From positions 19,193,501 to 19,257,500 of the forward strand of contig JBAIAC010000006.1 of NCBI GenBank assembly GCA_037349315.1: 64,000 bases of DNA, read 5' to 3'. Position numbers and translations under genes: made by a program. The notes beneath the pieces were generated by a model. It was given only the letters and a program-made list of their open reading frames with translations, made no database searches and was not told the origin of the DNA. Below, in pieces: positions 58,201-64,000 of the stretch (its first letter is position 1; each line of letters opens with the position of its first letter). The stretch comes from Chelydra serpentina (Eukaryota; Chordata; Testudines; Chelydridae).

Positions 58201-61200
58201 AAAATTGAAGTGGGCTTCCAAAAAAGTATCTGTTCCTGGTGGGAATAAACAAAGACATCCTACCCATATCTGACTTGTAATACTAATGGTGATGTCTGGC
58301 TTTTGCCGGGCACTAATGTGTAACCACTGTAGTGGCTCATTCATTCATGGAGCAAGTGAAGGAAACAAAGCAGAGGTGTTAGATGGGATAACTTCTTTAT
58401 CTGTTTCAATTATGAGGGAGGGAAGGAGCTGGATGAGAACTTCTACTTCACAATTCCCCTGCCATAACTCACTCAGGTTGCTGAAGCTCTGGACTCCTGG
58501 CAGACCTCACTAGACTATCAACTTCCTCTAGGAGTGACTTCCCATGGGAAGAAGGACTAACCATATACTCCATAGTGTCAAAGGAGGCCTTCAATAAAAT
58601 TGGACTCTGGTAGGCCTTTCCCATGCTGTGTCCTGTTTCTGTTGCAGCAGCTCCTAGATGACCAATGAGGATCTCCATTTTATGCTAGACTCGTCCAAAT
58701 AAGACAGCCCATGTCCCAGAAGACTTATGATCTAGGTATTAAGCAATGGTTAAACTTGCTGTACAATGATACAGGTCATAGAAAACTGCTAGGGACCTTA
58801 ACTGGGTGTAAATTTCTATACACCACTAATGCCTATTTAATCTGGTTCAGACTTTGGCTCCCCCAAAAGAAATAAAACTGCCTCAAACTGGTCCATGAGG
58901 ATAAAATGACTTGATGTCCTGGTATGAAGTGCTAATCCCTTTCCTAAATTAAGATTAACCTTCAGTATTAACTCCTGATGTCTGGCCACTCAGTCAAACT
59001 TGGTTTCCTGCCTACACTATTTCTCCCTTCTTCCCATTCCCAGCTACCCATTTTTGGATGGGATATCCTCACTGGTAGTGTTGAGGGTAAGAGAAAGGTG
59101 GAAAGCAGTGCTGAAGAGTCTTCTGGCTATGAGTATGGGGATCAGTTTAGTGATGGGTAAAATTAGTTGGGTTTTATCAGACTTGCATAGAATTGCCCTG
59201 TGGGGCAGGGAGTCCTAAGTTACTAGCAGACCAAAAGTAGCTAACACTTGCGAACTTGCAGGTCAGTGTGTTACAAAAAGGAATGTTTGGCCTTGATAAA
59301 TGGGCTGCTTTCCCTCCTTGGCACAAGTTCGAATGACTAATGGCGTACTGACTTGGCAGTACTTGAGTAACCAGCACATCCAATCTTGGATGGATTTTTG
59401 GCGTGACGGGGTACTGTGAAGCAATCAGATTGCTTTTTTGGGTCTAATCCAGGCCCTACAGTAAGTCGCCTTTTAATAATAACCATCCAACATACTGAGC
59501 TGCTTGTACTTCTGTACGTCTGTTAATGCTGAACATTCTTGTGTAGGTCCCTTGACCGACCATGCGGTGATTGCCTGGGATATCCCCTTAGAACAGGCAA
59601 ATGCATCATCAAGGTCAGCAATATCTACTGGAGCAACTGTTCACCAACCTGCAGTTCATGGCACTGAAAACCCAGCTGAAAAGGAAATGGTGGTATCATC
59701 ATCATCATCATCATCATCATCCCCCACTAGTGATGTAGTGCCAGATGAAGCTGTCCTTTCAGTAATGGATGAAATTCACAAACGGGGCTCAGCTGCAGAG
59801 CAACCTACAACAACTGAGGCAGTCACAACAGGAAGTCCAACTACTCACAATCCTACTGTCAGAGTAACCACTGCACAAGCCTCAAGCACAGTCCATGTAA
59901 TTGAACCTAGTATCCATAGCTCTAGTTCATCTGGTGTCTCTAAAGAAACATTTGATCCCAGCTTCACCACTATTAGTGAGGAAGATGTTCACTCCCCCAC
60001 TACAACAATTCTACCCATGGGTATATACCCTATAGATGATAAAGAAAGTCCATCTCCTGAAGAAAGCTCTGGGGATCAGGTAAGAATTAACAGTTTCAAT
60101 CTCAAATGTAGCTCTTTCCCATATCCAATGCTAAAGCCATACAACAGTTCTAGAATGTAGTAACTTAGCTTCATATGTGGAGTGGAACTAATTTCTATTA
60201 TGATGCATCATAAGCTGTTAACTGCTGGGTGTGGGGAAAATTCTTTTGCCATCAGTTGAAGGGAAATATTAAAAACTACTAATATAACACAACAAGGTCA
60301 ATGTAGAGCTTCCAGTAACTCAGAGTGCCGAAATGTGACTGACTTGCACTGTATCTTTTCCACAGGGAGACTTTATCTTTAGTGAAGAAAAAACGATACC
60401 ATCGGAATCTGAACTGGCTGACTCTTCAAGAGATGCTGAAGCTGCTGGAACTTCCCAGGGGTTAATGGACAGGAAAGAAGTTCTAGGAGGTATAATGCAT
60501 TGAATGCTATAGACAGTCCCGTGTAGTCCTCCTAATCGGTGGCTGCCTAATCTGCTATAGGATCCACCCAATACTGCAGAACCTAGGCTTTCTATTTAAA
60601 AATCTCTAGTTATCAGAGCTCAAGATATGTTTAGAAACCCAAAAACACTAAATCAAGGCAGTGTTGCACAATGTGTGTAGATGCCAGATCCTCAAACTTC
60701 GTCTACTGATATCTAGATGAATGCATTGCTAATAAAAATGGGCATGTTGCAAATTGAATGTGGGAACAATGTAAAATCAAACCTGATATAGCATGAATAG
60801 CCTGTCCTGGGTAATGTAAATGAAGCTGCTGCAGAACTGCTCTAGCACCAGAGTGCTGCAGAGTTTTGATCCAGGTTGCTCTGAGGTACATGTTCAAGTG
60901 GGTGGTAATACACTGAGGGAAAAGCTTCGACTCCCAAGCAAGGATGGAGTAAAAACCTCTTGCAGTACTAGAGCATAGCCTGTTGGCAGGAGTCATGGCT
61001 TAGGTACAGTGGACTCCAGGTAATAGAGGAAGGAACATGGATGACTACATCGTCTAACTTTCATTTTTGGGAAGGAATTGAAAGCCTCTGTAGGGGCTTT
61101 CAGAGGACTTTCAGAGGACTGCTAGGTGCTCAGTTCCCATTGATACCTAATTCCCATTTGACTGTGAAAACTCTCTGGATCTTATTACATCACTTTACTA

Positions 61201-61478
61201 TAAAAGCATTTCATAATCCTGGTCTCTGTTCCTACTAGCTAACTCTGGAATAAACTTCAATCAGAATGTCTCCTGCATAGTGTCTAATGTGACTTTTTTG
61301 CATCCCCACAGGTGTCATTGCTGGAGGACTAGTAGGCCTGCTGTTTGCAGTGTTCCTAGTTGGATTTATGCTGTACAGAATGAAGAAAAAAGATGAAGGC
61401 AGCTATTCATTGGATGAACCAAAACAATCAAATGGAGGATACCAAAAACCACAGAAACAAGAAGAATTCTATGCATAA
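27292..61478 (+). CDS. SDC1: Syndecan-1, five exons, 320 residues
   Basis: This is a type I transmembrane heparan/chondroitin sulphate proteoglycan, a cell-surface co-receptor for matrix proteins and growth factors. The coding sequence joins 27292-27348, 57910-57991, 59547-60079, 60366-60489 and 61312-61478, with all borders GT-AG and phases 0, 1, 0, 1. Domains are: signal peptide 1-19; Ser-Gly sites S34, S42 and S44 in an acidic setting; N-glycosylation sequon N65-A-S; nine-Ser run 97-105; Ser/Thr-rich stalk; acidic Ser-Gly near 221; dibasic RK upstream of the membrane (shedding region); helix about 267-287; C1 region [10 protein letters not shown]; variable region; C2 EEFYA, whose EFYA end binds PDZ proteins. 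The tail [12 protein letters not shown]...EEPKQ-like sequence separates it from syndecans 2-4. Human SDC1 is 310 residues. The start has A at -3 and directly precedes the signal peptide. No breaks are seen. Confidence 0.96.
28271..29559 (+). other. SDC1 intron 1, 5' part, nothing recognised
   Basis: After the CpG island no gene or intact repeat is seen. A diverged MIR-like core phrase ('aaggtgacacagcgagttag') is at about 29115-29190, and an 11-bp-arm hairpin ('actgaacagca') lies near 28898-28932. Confidence 0.5.
29560..30034. repeat. C-rich TIR-type repeat in intron 1
   Basis: Degenerate 'cccctccctgtcccctg' units (29585-29850), then GC-rich sequence, ending 'ggccatagtttgcccactgctg' like a hAT-type inverted end. 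It is related to the C-rich core at 12290-12660. Frames such as the 174-residue minus-strand one (29543-30067) are artefacts. Confidence 0.55.
30035..33974 (+). other. SDC1 intron 1, nothing recognised
   Basis: About 3.9 kb of mixed-composition intron with no long frame or transposon I can name. A phrase near 33290-33340 ('gatttaggtacctacg') is reminiscent of the composite repeat at 20780-21965 but too short to assign. Confidence 0.5.
33975..35583 (+). mobile_element. Old CR1 LINE fragment (reverse transcriptase to 3' end) in intron 1
   Basis: Degenerate ORF2 pieces appear in CR1 order: 'ctgtacatggatttttttca' (a YMDFFQKAF motif of the reverse transcriptase), 'gtcccccaagaatctgtact', 'aacaaagatgctcagggata', 'aggcagcaggtttaatacaa' and the tail 'ggactattggtctgacttgg'. 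It is riddled with frameshifts and split by a probable MITE at about 34803-34985. Confidence 0.75.
34803..34985. mobile_element. Probable MITE nested in CR1
   Basis: Ends 'gtaggtggaccgtgggccaa' and 'ccatggtccacccgctcctt' form an imperfect inverted repeat (ggtggacc / ggtccacc). CR1 sequence lies on both sides. The duplication is not clear. Confidence 0.45.
35584..37492 (+). other. SDC1 intron 1, nothing recognised
   Basis: Unique-looking intron sequence. Open frames on either strand have no recognisable domains. Confidence 0.5.
37493..37735. mobile_element. hAT-like MITE (GGTGGCCAAAC ends)
   Basis: Left end 'gaggtggccaaacactg' and right end 'cactttggccacccttg' are inverted. The core is GC-rich with a C-run at 37620. 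Flanking duplication is not evident, so an old insertion. Confidence 0.5.
37736..39199 (+). other. SDC1 intron 1, nothing recognised
   Basis: No gene, RNA or named repeat seen. Confidence 0.45.
39200..42095 (+). mobile_element. Longest CR1 LINE copy: endonuclease to 3' tail, decayed
   Basis: Plus-strand pieces follow CR1 ORF2 order over about 2.9 kb. The endonuclease end is at about 39400-39760 (DFNN-like 'gagggatttcaacaattccc', then [17 protein letters not shown] and SNHHAISF). Reverse-transcriptase remnants are at about 40150-41000 ('tagtgtacttggactttta', 'gtcccccaaggatctgtatt'). The C-terminal region is at about 41060-41860, and the tail ends 'tgggtcagaccaatggtcct'. Stops are frequent. 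The MITE at 41367-41666 interrupts it. Confidence 0.8.
41367..41666. mobile_element. hAT-type MITE nested in CR1
   Basis: 300 bp, ends CAGTGGTCCCCAACCT and GTTGGGGACCACTG. The flanking 8-bp duplication is ATGTAGCG (41359-41366) and ATGTAGAG (41667-41674), one mismatch. The GC-rich core with repeated 'ggcggcattt'-like units explains the overlapping open frames. Confidence 0.85.
42096..43529 (+). other. SDC1 intron 1, nothing recognised
   Basis: No named feature seen. Small frames only. Confidence 0.45.
43530..43830. mobile_element. hAT-like MITE (CAGTGGTTTTCAACC ends)
   Basis: 301 bp, ends CAGTGGTTTTCAACC and GTTTGAGCACCACTG. It includes a G-run at about 43562 and AT-rich interior. The flanking 8-mers do not match, so the duplication has decayed or one end moved. 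Confidence 0.65.
43905..44240. repeat. Unclassified dispersed repeat
   Basis: It begins near 'aatttttttgtcacggaatc' and ends near 'tttattgcccgtgatctgtc', with a GC-rich centre. The GTCACGGA / CCGTGA-type ends suggest a non-autonomous element. Family unknown. Confidence 0.35.
44241..46123 (+). other. SDC1 intron 1 with small old LINE and SINE scraps
   Basis: 44833-44925 ('ccagaaggaaccactaag', 'ggccagagaatgtcaccta') resembles the ancient L3/CR1 class. 45484-45535 ('ggatcagggcccccgttgtg', 'attgtacaaacatgtaag') resembles an old amniote SINE. Otherwise nothing is recognised. Confidence 0.45.
46124..46672. repeat. GC-rich TIR-type dispersed repeat
   Basis: Left end 'tagagttgcagacttcctaa', right end 'ggtgcctggcaaccctaa', imperfect inverted ends. 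It has a GC-rich centre with 'ggggttggggtgcaag' repeats. Related to 24741-25105 and to the end of 22570-23110. The many overlapping open frames are artefacts. Confidence 0.6.
46673..47490 (+). other. SDC1 intron 1 with a perfect 24-bp palindrome
   Basis: TTAAGGTGTGAA and its exact complement form a palindrome at 47137-47160. The surrounding 47040-47360 looks like a diverged fold-back repeat. Nothing else is identifiable. Confidence 0.45.
47491..47793 (-). mobile_element. hAT-type MITE, copy 3
   Basis: 303 bp, same family and orientation as 24049-24357. The flanking 8-bp duplication is TTCTGGAA (47483-47490) and TTCTAGAA (47794-47801), one mismatch. Confidence 0.85.
47794..48477 (+). other. 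SDC1 intron 1, nothing recognised
   Basis: No gene or named repeat seen. Confidence 0.45.
48478..49100 (-). mobile_element. CR1 LINE 3' end, minus strand
   Basis: The left end is the tail on the minus strand ('ctgggtcagaccaaaggtcc' seen on plus). Moving right come 'gtccactcactccgg' and then ORF2 C-terminal sequence ('caacctgtggaactccttgc', 'aatgattaggggtctggaac' on the minus strand). It is 5' truncated near 49100 and is antisense to SDC1. Confidence 0.85.
49101..50594 (+). other. SDC1 intron 1, nothing recognised
   Basis: Only a G-run near 50268. No gene or named repeat. Confidence 0.45.
50595..50899. mobile_element. Harbinger/Chompy-like MITE, copy 2
   Basis: 305 bp, inverted ends GGGCATGTCTACACT and (complement of the right end) AGCCTGGTCTACACT, flanked by TTA at 50592-50594 and 50900-50902. 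The interior ('gtcgatttatcg', 'ggcggagtcgactgg') matches the MITE at 14803-15088. Confidence 0.75.
50900..54297 (+). other. SDC1 intron 1 with an L3-like scrap and a poly-G run
   Basis: 51010-51190 ('gatcatctagtcagacctgc', 'ggagaatcaccacttccctt') is an old L3/CR1-class fragment. A poly-G tract lies at about 52656-52668. Nothing else is recognised. Confidence 0.45.
54311..56506. mobile_element. Composite element: inverted Penelope-like tails around a retrovirus-like remnant
   Basis: The left tail (54311-54441, minus) and right tail (about 56411-56506, plus) are inverted copies of the Penelope-like family at 26402. Each has a hammerhead-like core (54402-54439 minus; 56421-56458 plus) pointing inward. 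Between them lie an LTR-like stretch with AATAAA at 55206-55211 and a CA end at 55266-55267, a possible primer-binding site starting TGG at 55271, and a broken gag-like region (about 55620-56220). The whole unit is flanked by the 13-bp direct repeat CTGAAACATTGTG (54298-54310 and 56507-56519). Confidence 0.6.
55100..56230 (+). pseudogene. Retrovirus-like LTR end, leader and gag-like remnant (inside the composite)
   Basis: A (GATA)n-rich tract (55118-55155) precedes an LTR-like 3' end with polyadenylation signal at 55206. After the CA at 55267 comes a TGG-starting candidate primer-binding site (55271-55288). Downstream A-rich sequence carries a short frame, 56039-56221, rich in Lys/Gln with heptad-like spacing ([16 protein letters not shown]), plausibly a gag coiled coil. 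It has stops, no pol or env, and no second LTR found. The assignment is structural, not by family recognition. Confidence 0.4.
56520..57909 (+). other. SDC1 intron 1, 3' part and splice acceptor
   Basis: AT-rich, with long T-runs at about 56673-56693 and 57838-57855. The last part gives a T-rich tract before the exon 2 acceptor AG (57908-57909). No repeat named. Confidence 0.55.
57910..57991 (+). CDS. SDC1: SDC1 exon 2 (N-terminal GAG attachment cluster)
   Basis: 82 nt, acceptor TTTAAAG at 57903-57909 after a T-run, donor GTGAGT at 57992. It encodes residues 20-46 and the first base of Gly47: a LPPED segment, then [15 protein letters not shown]. Ser34, Ser42 and Ser44 are each followed by Gly and sit among Asp residues, the pattern of heparan sulphate attachment sites. 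Confidence 0.95.
57992..59546 (+). other. SDC1 intron 2
   Basis: 1555 bp, GT at 57992 and AG at 59545-59546. No repeats or other genes recognised. Confidence 0.85.
59547..60079 (+). CDS. SDC1: SDC1 exon 3 (Ser/Thr-rich ectodomain)
   Basis: 533 nt, acceptor TTGTGTAG, donor GTAAGA at 60080. Encodes residues 47-224, ending ...SPEESSGDQ. It has low complexity, with many Ser, Thr, Pro and Glu. It contains N65-A-S, the polyserine run (TCA repeat, 59696-59722) and the acidic EESSGD, a likely chondroitin sulphate site close to the membrane. Ectodomains of syndecans diverge fast, so this exon shows little identity to mammals. Confidence 0.94.
60080..60365 (+). other. SDC1 intron 3
   Basis: 286 bp, GTAAGA to TTTTCCACAG. 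Nothing else seen. Confidence 0.9.
60366..60489 (+). CDS. SDC1: SDC1 exon 4 (juxtamembrane stalk)
   Basis: 124 nt, acceptor TTTTCCACAG, donor GTATAA at 60490 (a weaker donor). Encodes residues 225-265 and the first base of Gly266. It ends [15 protein letters not shown], which nearly matches the mammalian syndecan-1 juxtamembrane sequence and carries the basic RK pair of the shedding region. Confidence 0.95.
60490..61311 (+). other. SDC1 intron 4
   Basis: 822 bp, GTATAA to CCCCACAG. It contains a short direct repeat 'tttcagaggact' twice near 61100-61121. Nothing else seen. Confidence 0.9.
61312..61478 (+). CDS. SDC1: SDC1 exon 5 coding part (transmembrane helix and cytoplasmic tail)
   Basis: Acceptor CATCCCCACAG, stop TAA at 61476-61478. 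It encodes the helix [20 protein letters not shown] with its GxxxG-type dimer motif, then [17 protein letters not shown], a variable segment and the terminal EEFYA. This is the most conserved part and the basis for naming the gene. Confidence 0.97.
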
Positions 61479-63712
61479 ACACTAGTCTTCAGAACACTTT
61501 GCGCCCCCCCCCCCCTTCTTGAACTCTTCTCCTGTCCCTGCATACAACCTGCTTGTGGTTTTTCTGCATTAAACTCAAGCCATACAATCGTCCGATATAA
61601 CCCTTGCCACTGGAAACTAACTACAAATTGCATCTGGATTCCTGGAACCTAGCCAGCTTTCTTGCACAATATAGATTCTTTTTTTCAAAAAAAGTGGAAC
61701 ATGGGACTGCAAGCCACTAAACTTGCTTTGGCTTATCTAAAGACTTCTGGGAGGGAAGGAGATGAGGGAGAGCTGGAATGTATGTATATAACTGACCTTT
61801 AGGAGAACAGCCGGAATTAACACTAACAAGGCTTAAATTATCCATACTAAAGATCCTTGTTAAACTCTCATGGCCTCCACTGTGTGTATAGTGTATTAAA
61901 GTCTCTACTGCATTTGACACAGATCAACAGCTAGTAGCTCATGGTTTTTGCACTCTTTCTAGTTGCCATGATCATAGCACTTAATAGTGGCCATAAGATG
62001 TCAACTGGAAAAAGGAGTGGAGGGGCAAGGCAAACAAGTATTTGATCACTGGGTTTGGGATTTTTTTAAGAGTACTAGGAACGAGCTCCTTTAACAGTTG
62101 GATGCATGTACTGTTAATTTTAACCTAGAATTTAAATAGATTGCATCTGAGCATCATATCCCCACTCTGCTCCTTTGAGGTTAAACCAAGAAATATGACT
62201 TTTGGGAACACCATATCTAAACCATCCATATAAGTGCCAAGTCTTAAATCTAGTCTTACTGGCTCAGATATGTTCAAGTCTTTATATGAGAGATACCTTA
62301 CTGTGTTCCACACCTCTGTGGTACTCTGATGGGCAATTGCTGCCATATCCTAGCTATCTACCTCTCTGCATTTTCAGTTTGTAGTGGTGACTTTGAACTA
62401 GGTCTGCCATGAGTGCCATCATACCTTGTGTACTGTACATGGCACAAGGTATGAAAGACAGAGCAAACCAAGTATCTCTGGCTTCTTGTACTGCCAAAGA
62501 CCAGGGAGCAGAGAAGTATATTAACTAAACTGAACCTTTTCTTGACTTTAGAATGGTTGTGGTGTTTATAGGCTCACACGAATATCTACTATACAAGTGC
62601 TTAGCTCTTCTATAAGTTCAAACCCAATTATGTCAGAATATTGTCTTCAGTTTTTTAGTGCGGAGGTGGGTGTTAGCAATGGATAATTGTCATCTCCACA
62701 GCATCCCCCAGCTAGCCTACAGAGCCAAGTCATTGGGTTGCTTACTAATTAGAAATGGGCCCAAGAACAGGAACTCTTCCCAAAAGTCTCTTGTTTGGAT
62801 GAAAGTACAGTTTTGTAAATGGGTTTTTCAAATACAAGTCTTTAATGTAATATACTGAGTAGATGCATTCAGTTGTAGCTTGTACAGGATCATTCACTTC
62901 AGTGTCTATCTTACGCAACAAATTTTTAGGAACTTTGTTTGAATGAAATCTTAATTTCAACACAGATCTTGCCTCTGCTTTGCCAATTTTTTTTTTTTTG
63001 GTTAGCCTGTTTCAAATTGATAACTCTTTCTGCTCATAGTGAAGGTATAGGGGAGGGAGAGAGTGTTTACGATGTAAATATTTATATTGCCGAGCCACAG
63101 AACGCGATTCAAGAATACTTGCTGACAGAGGCATGTGTGTTGCATGTTCAATTCGGATTTTTTTAATAACACAAATGAAGTGTAGAAGGTCATTCCTGAA
63201 TTGCTAATTGAGTAAATTGGTGCCTTCTTAACTTCTCAACAAAACCAAGAAAATACTTGCTTCATTCCAAACTCTCTGGACAAGAGATTGCCTTGATGTA
63301 TGAATGTAACTGTATGTTAACATTCTTAAAGACAAAACTGATGTCCATTACTGCCTTTATTTTTACACTGAATTTTTATAAATGAATGGAGCAGCCAGAT
63401 GGTGTTAATTATAGCTGTAATTCTTTTCTTTGTATAGGAATGTAGAAATGCTGTTAACAGGCTTTTCTATCAGAAGAATTCTCATAAACCACAGGAAACT
63501 ATATATTTAAAAAAAGGTAACTTCAGTTGTACTGCCAACCTTTCTACAGGCCAAGAATAACTGTGTATATTTTGGTAATCTAAATGGATAACTGGAGTTA
63601 TTGACATACAGAAAGTTTTGTATTTAAGTGGTGCAAATTTAAATATAATTTTAATAGATACTTCAGTTGGTTATCTGTACACATGCAATAAATGGCATTT
63701 TGGCAAATAACT
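61479..63712 (+). other. SDC1: SDC1 3' UTR
   Basis: About 2.2 kb from the stop codon to the likely cleavage region downstream of the AATAAA at 63687. It contains two exact Pumilio-type elements, TGTATATA (61783-61790) and TGTAAATA (63073-63080), AU-rich sequence around 63075-63090, and a C-run at 61506-61516. ATTAAA variants at about 61569 and 61894 could give shorter forms. Confidence 0.8.
63687..63692 (+). terminator. SDC1: SDC1 polyadenylation signal AATAAA
   Basis: Canonical hexamer 2.2 kb after the stop codon, followed within about 20-40 bases by GT-rich sequence ('ctggtggtctactgtgtc'). It is the best candidate for the main 3' end. Confidence 0.75.
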
Positions 63713-64000
63713 GGTGGTCTACTGTGTCAGCTTACCTGGGAGCGCTCCTACTTTCCCATTTTCAGAGCGTCACATGTAACCATAATGCAGAACTCCAGGA
63801 TTTACTTTCTTTGAAGCTTGCTCAAGAGCATAGAGCTACACACATGCAAGCAGCTTCAGCTCTGAAAGAGCAGAGTATTTGAAGAGTAGGCCCTGGAAGT
63901 CTAGCATGTTCTCACTTCATAATAGTAGGGAGAAGCACTTTCTTAACCAGAAACACAGTTTAGAGGCAGAGCAGTTTTGAGAAATGAGCAGAAGTTAGGA
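63713..64000. other. Downstream intergenic sequence
   Basis: Just after the SDC1 polyadenylation site. Nothing recognised before the window ends. Confidence 0.5.

Noticed and set aside
1..64000. CRISPR arrays or prokaryotic operons
   Set aside because: No regularly spaced repeats of that type and the DNA is plainly vertebrate.

Overview
The window is vertebrate nuclear DNA, most likely from a cryptodire (hidden-necked) turtle. That call rests on the repeats: CR1 LINE copies with ATTCTATG- or TTCTTATG-type tails, tRNA-headed SINEs of the turtle type, Chompy-like Harbinger MITEs, hAT MITEs, decayed Ty3/Gypsy and DIRS-like fragments, and solo LTRs. There are no prokaryotic genes, CRISPR arrays or operons. 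Nearly every short open frame is chance or repeat-derived.

One protein gene can be assembled in full: syndecan-1 (SDC1), on the plus strand. It has five coding exons (27292-27348, 57910-57991, 59547-60079, 60366-60489, 61312-61478). All four introns have GT-AG borders and phases that fit (0, 1, 0, 1), and the product is 320 residues. A GC-rich CpG-island promoter lies around exon 1, intron 1 is about 30.5 kb, and the 3' UTR is about 2.2 kb, ending at an AATAAA at 63687. The protein has a signal peptide, an N-terminal cluster of Ser-Gly glycosaminoglycan sites, a Ser/Thr-rich ectodomain, a juxtamembrane Ser-Gly site, a transmembrane helix and the C1-V-C2 syndecan tail ending in EFYA.

Layout: 1 to about 2735 is AT-rich and looks like a 3' UTR. 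Amniote gene order makes PUM2 the best candidate, but no coding sequence is present to prove it. About 3165-25100 is an intergenic repeat graveyard with several nested insertions that can be read from target-site duplications (TSDs). About 25945-26610 holds Penelope-like tails with hammerhead-ribozyme-like cores, close upstream of the SDC1 promoter. 26900-28270 is the promoter and exon 1. 28270-57909 is intron 1, mostly unannotatable sequence with CR1, MITE and GC-rich repeat insertions and one unusual 2.2-kb composite element (54311-56506). 57910-63712 holds exons 2-5 and the 3' UTR.

The most unusual features are the inverted Penelope-like/hammerhead-like tails at 26402-26574, and the 54311-56506 composite, in which the same tails bracket a retrovirus-like LTR, leader and gag-like remnant between a 13-bp direct repeat. 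Family names are from recognition by eye; no database search was run.
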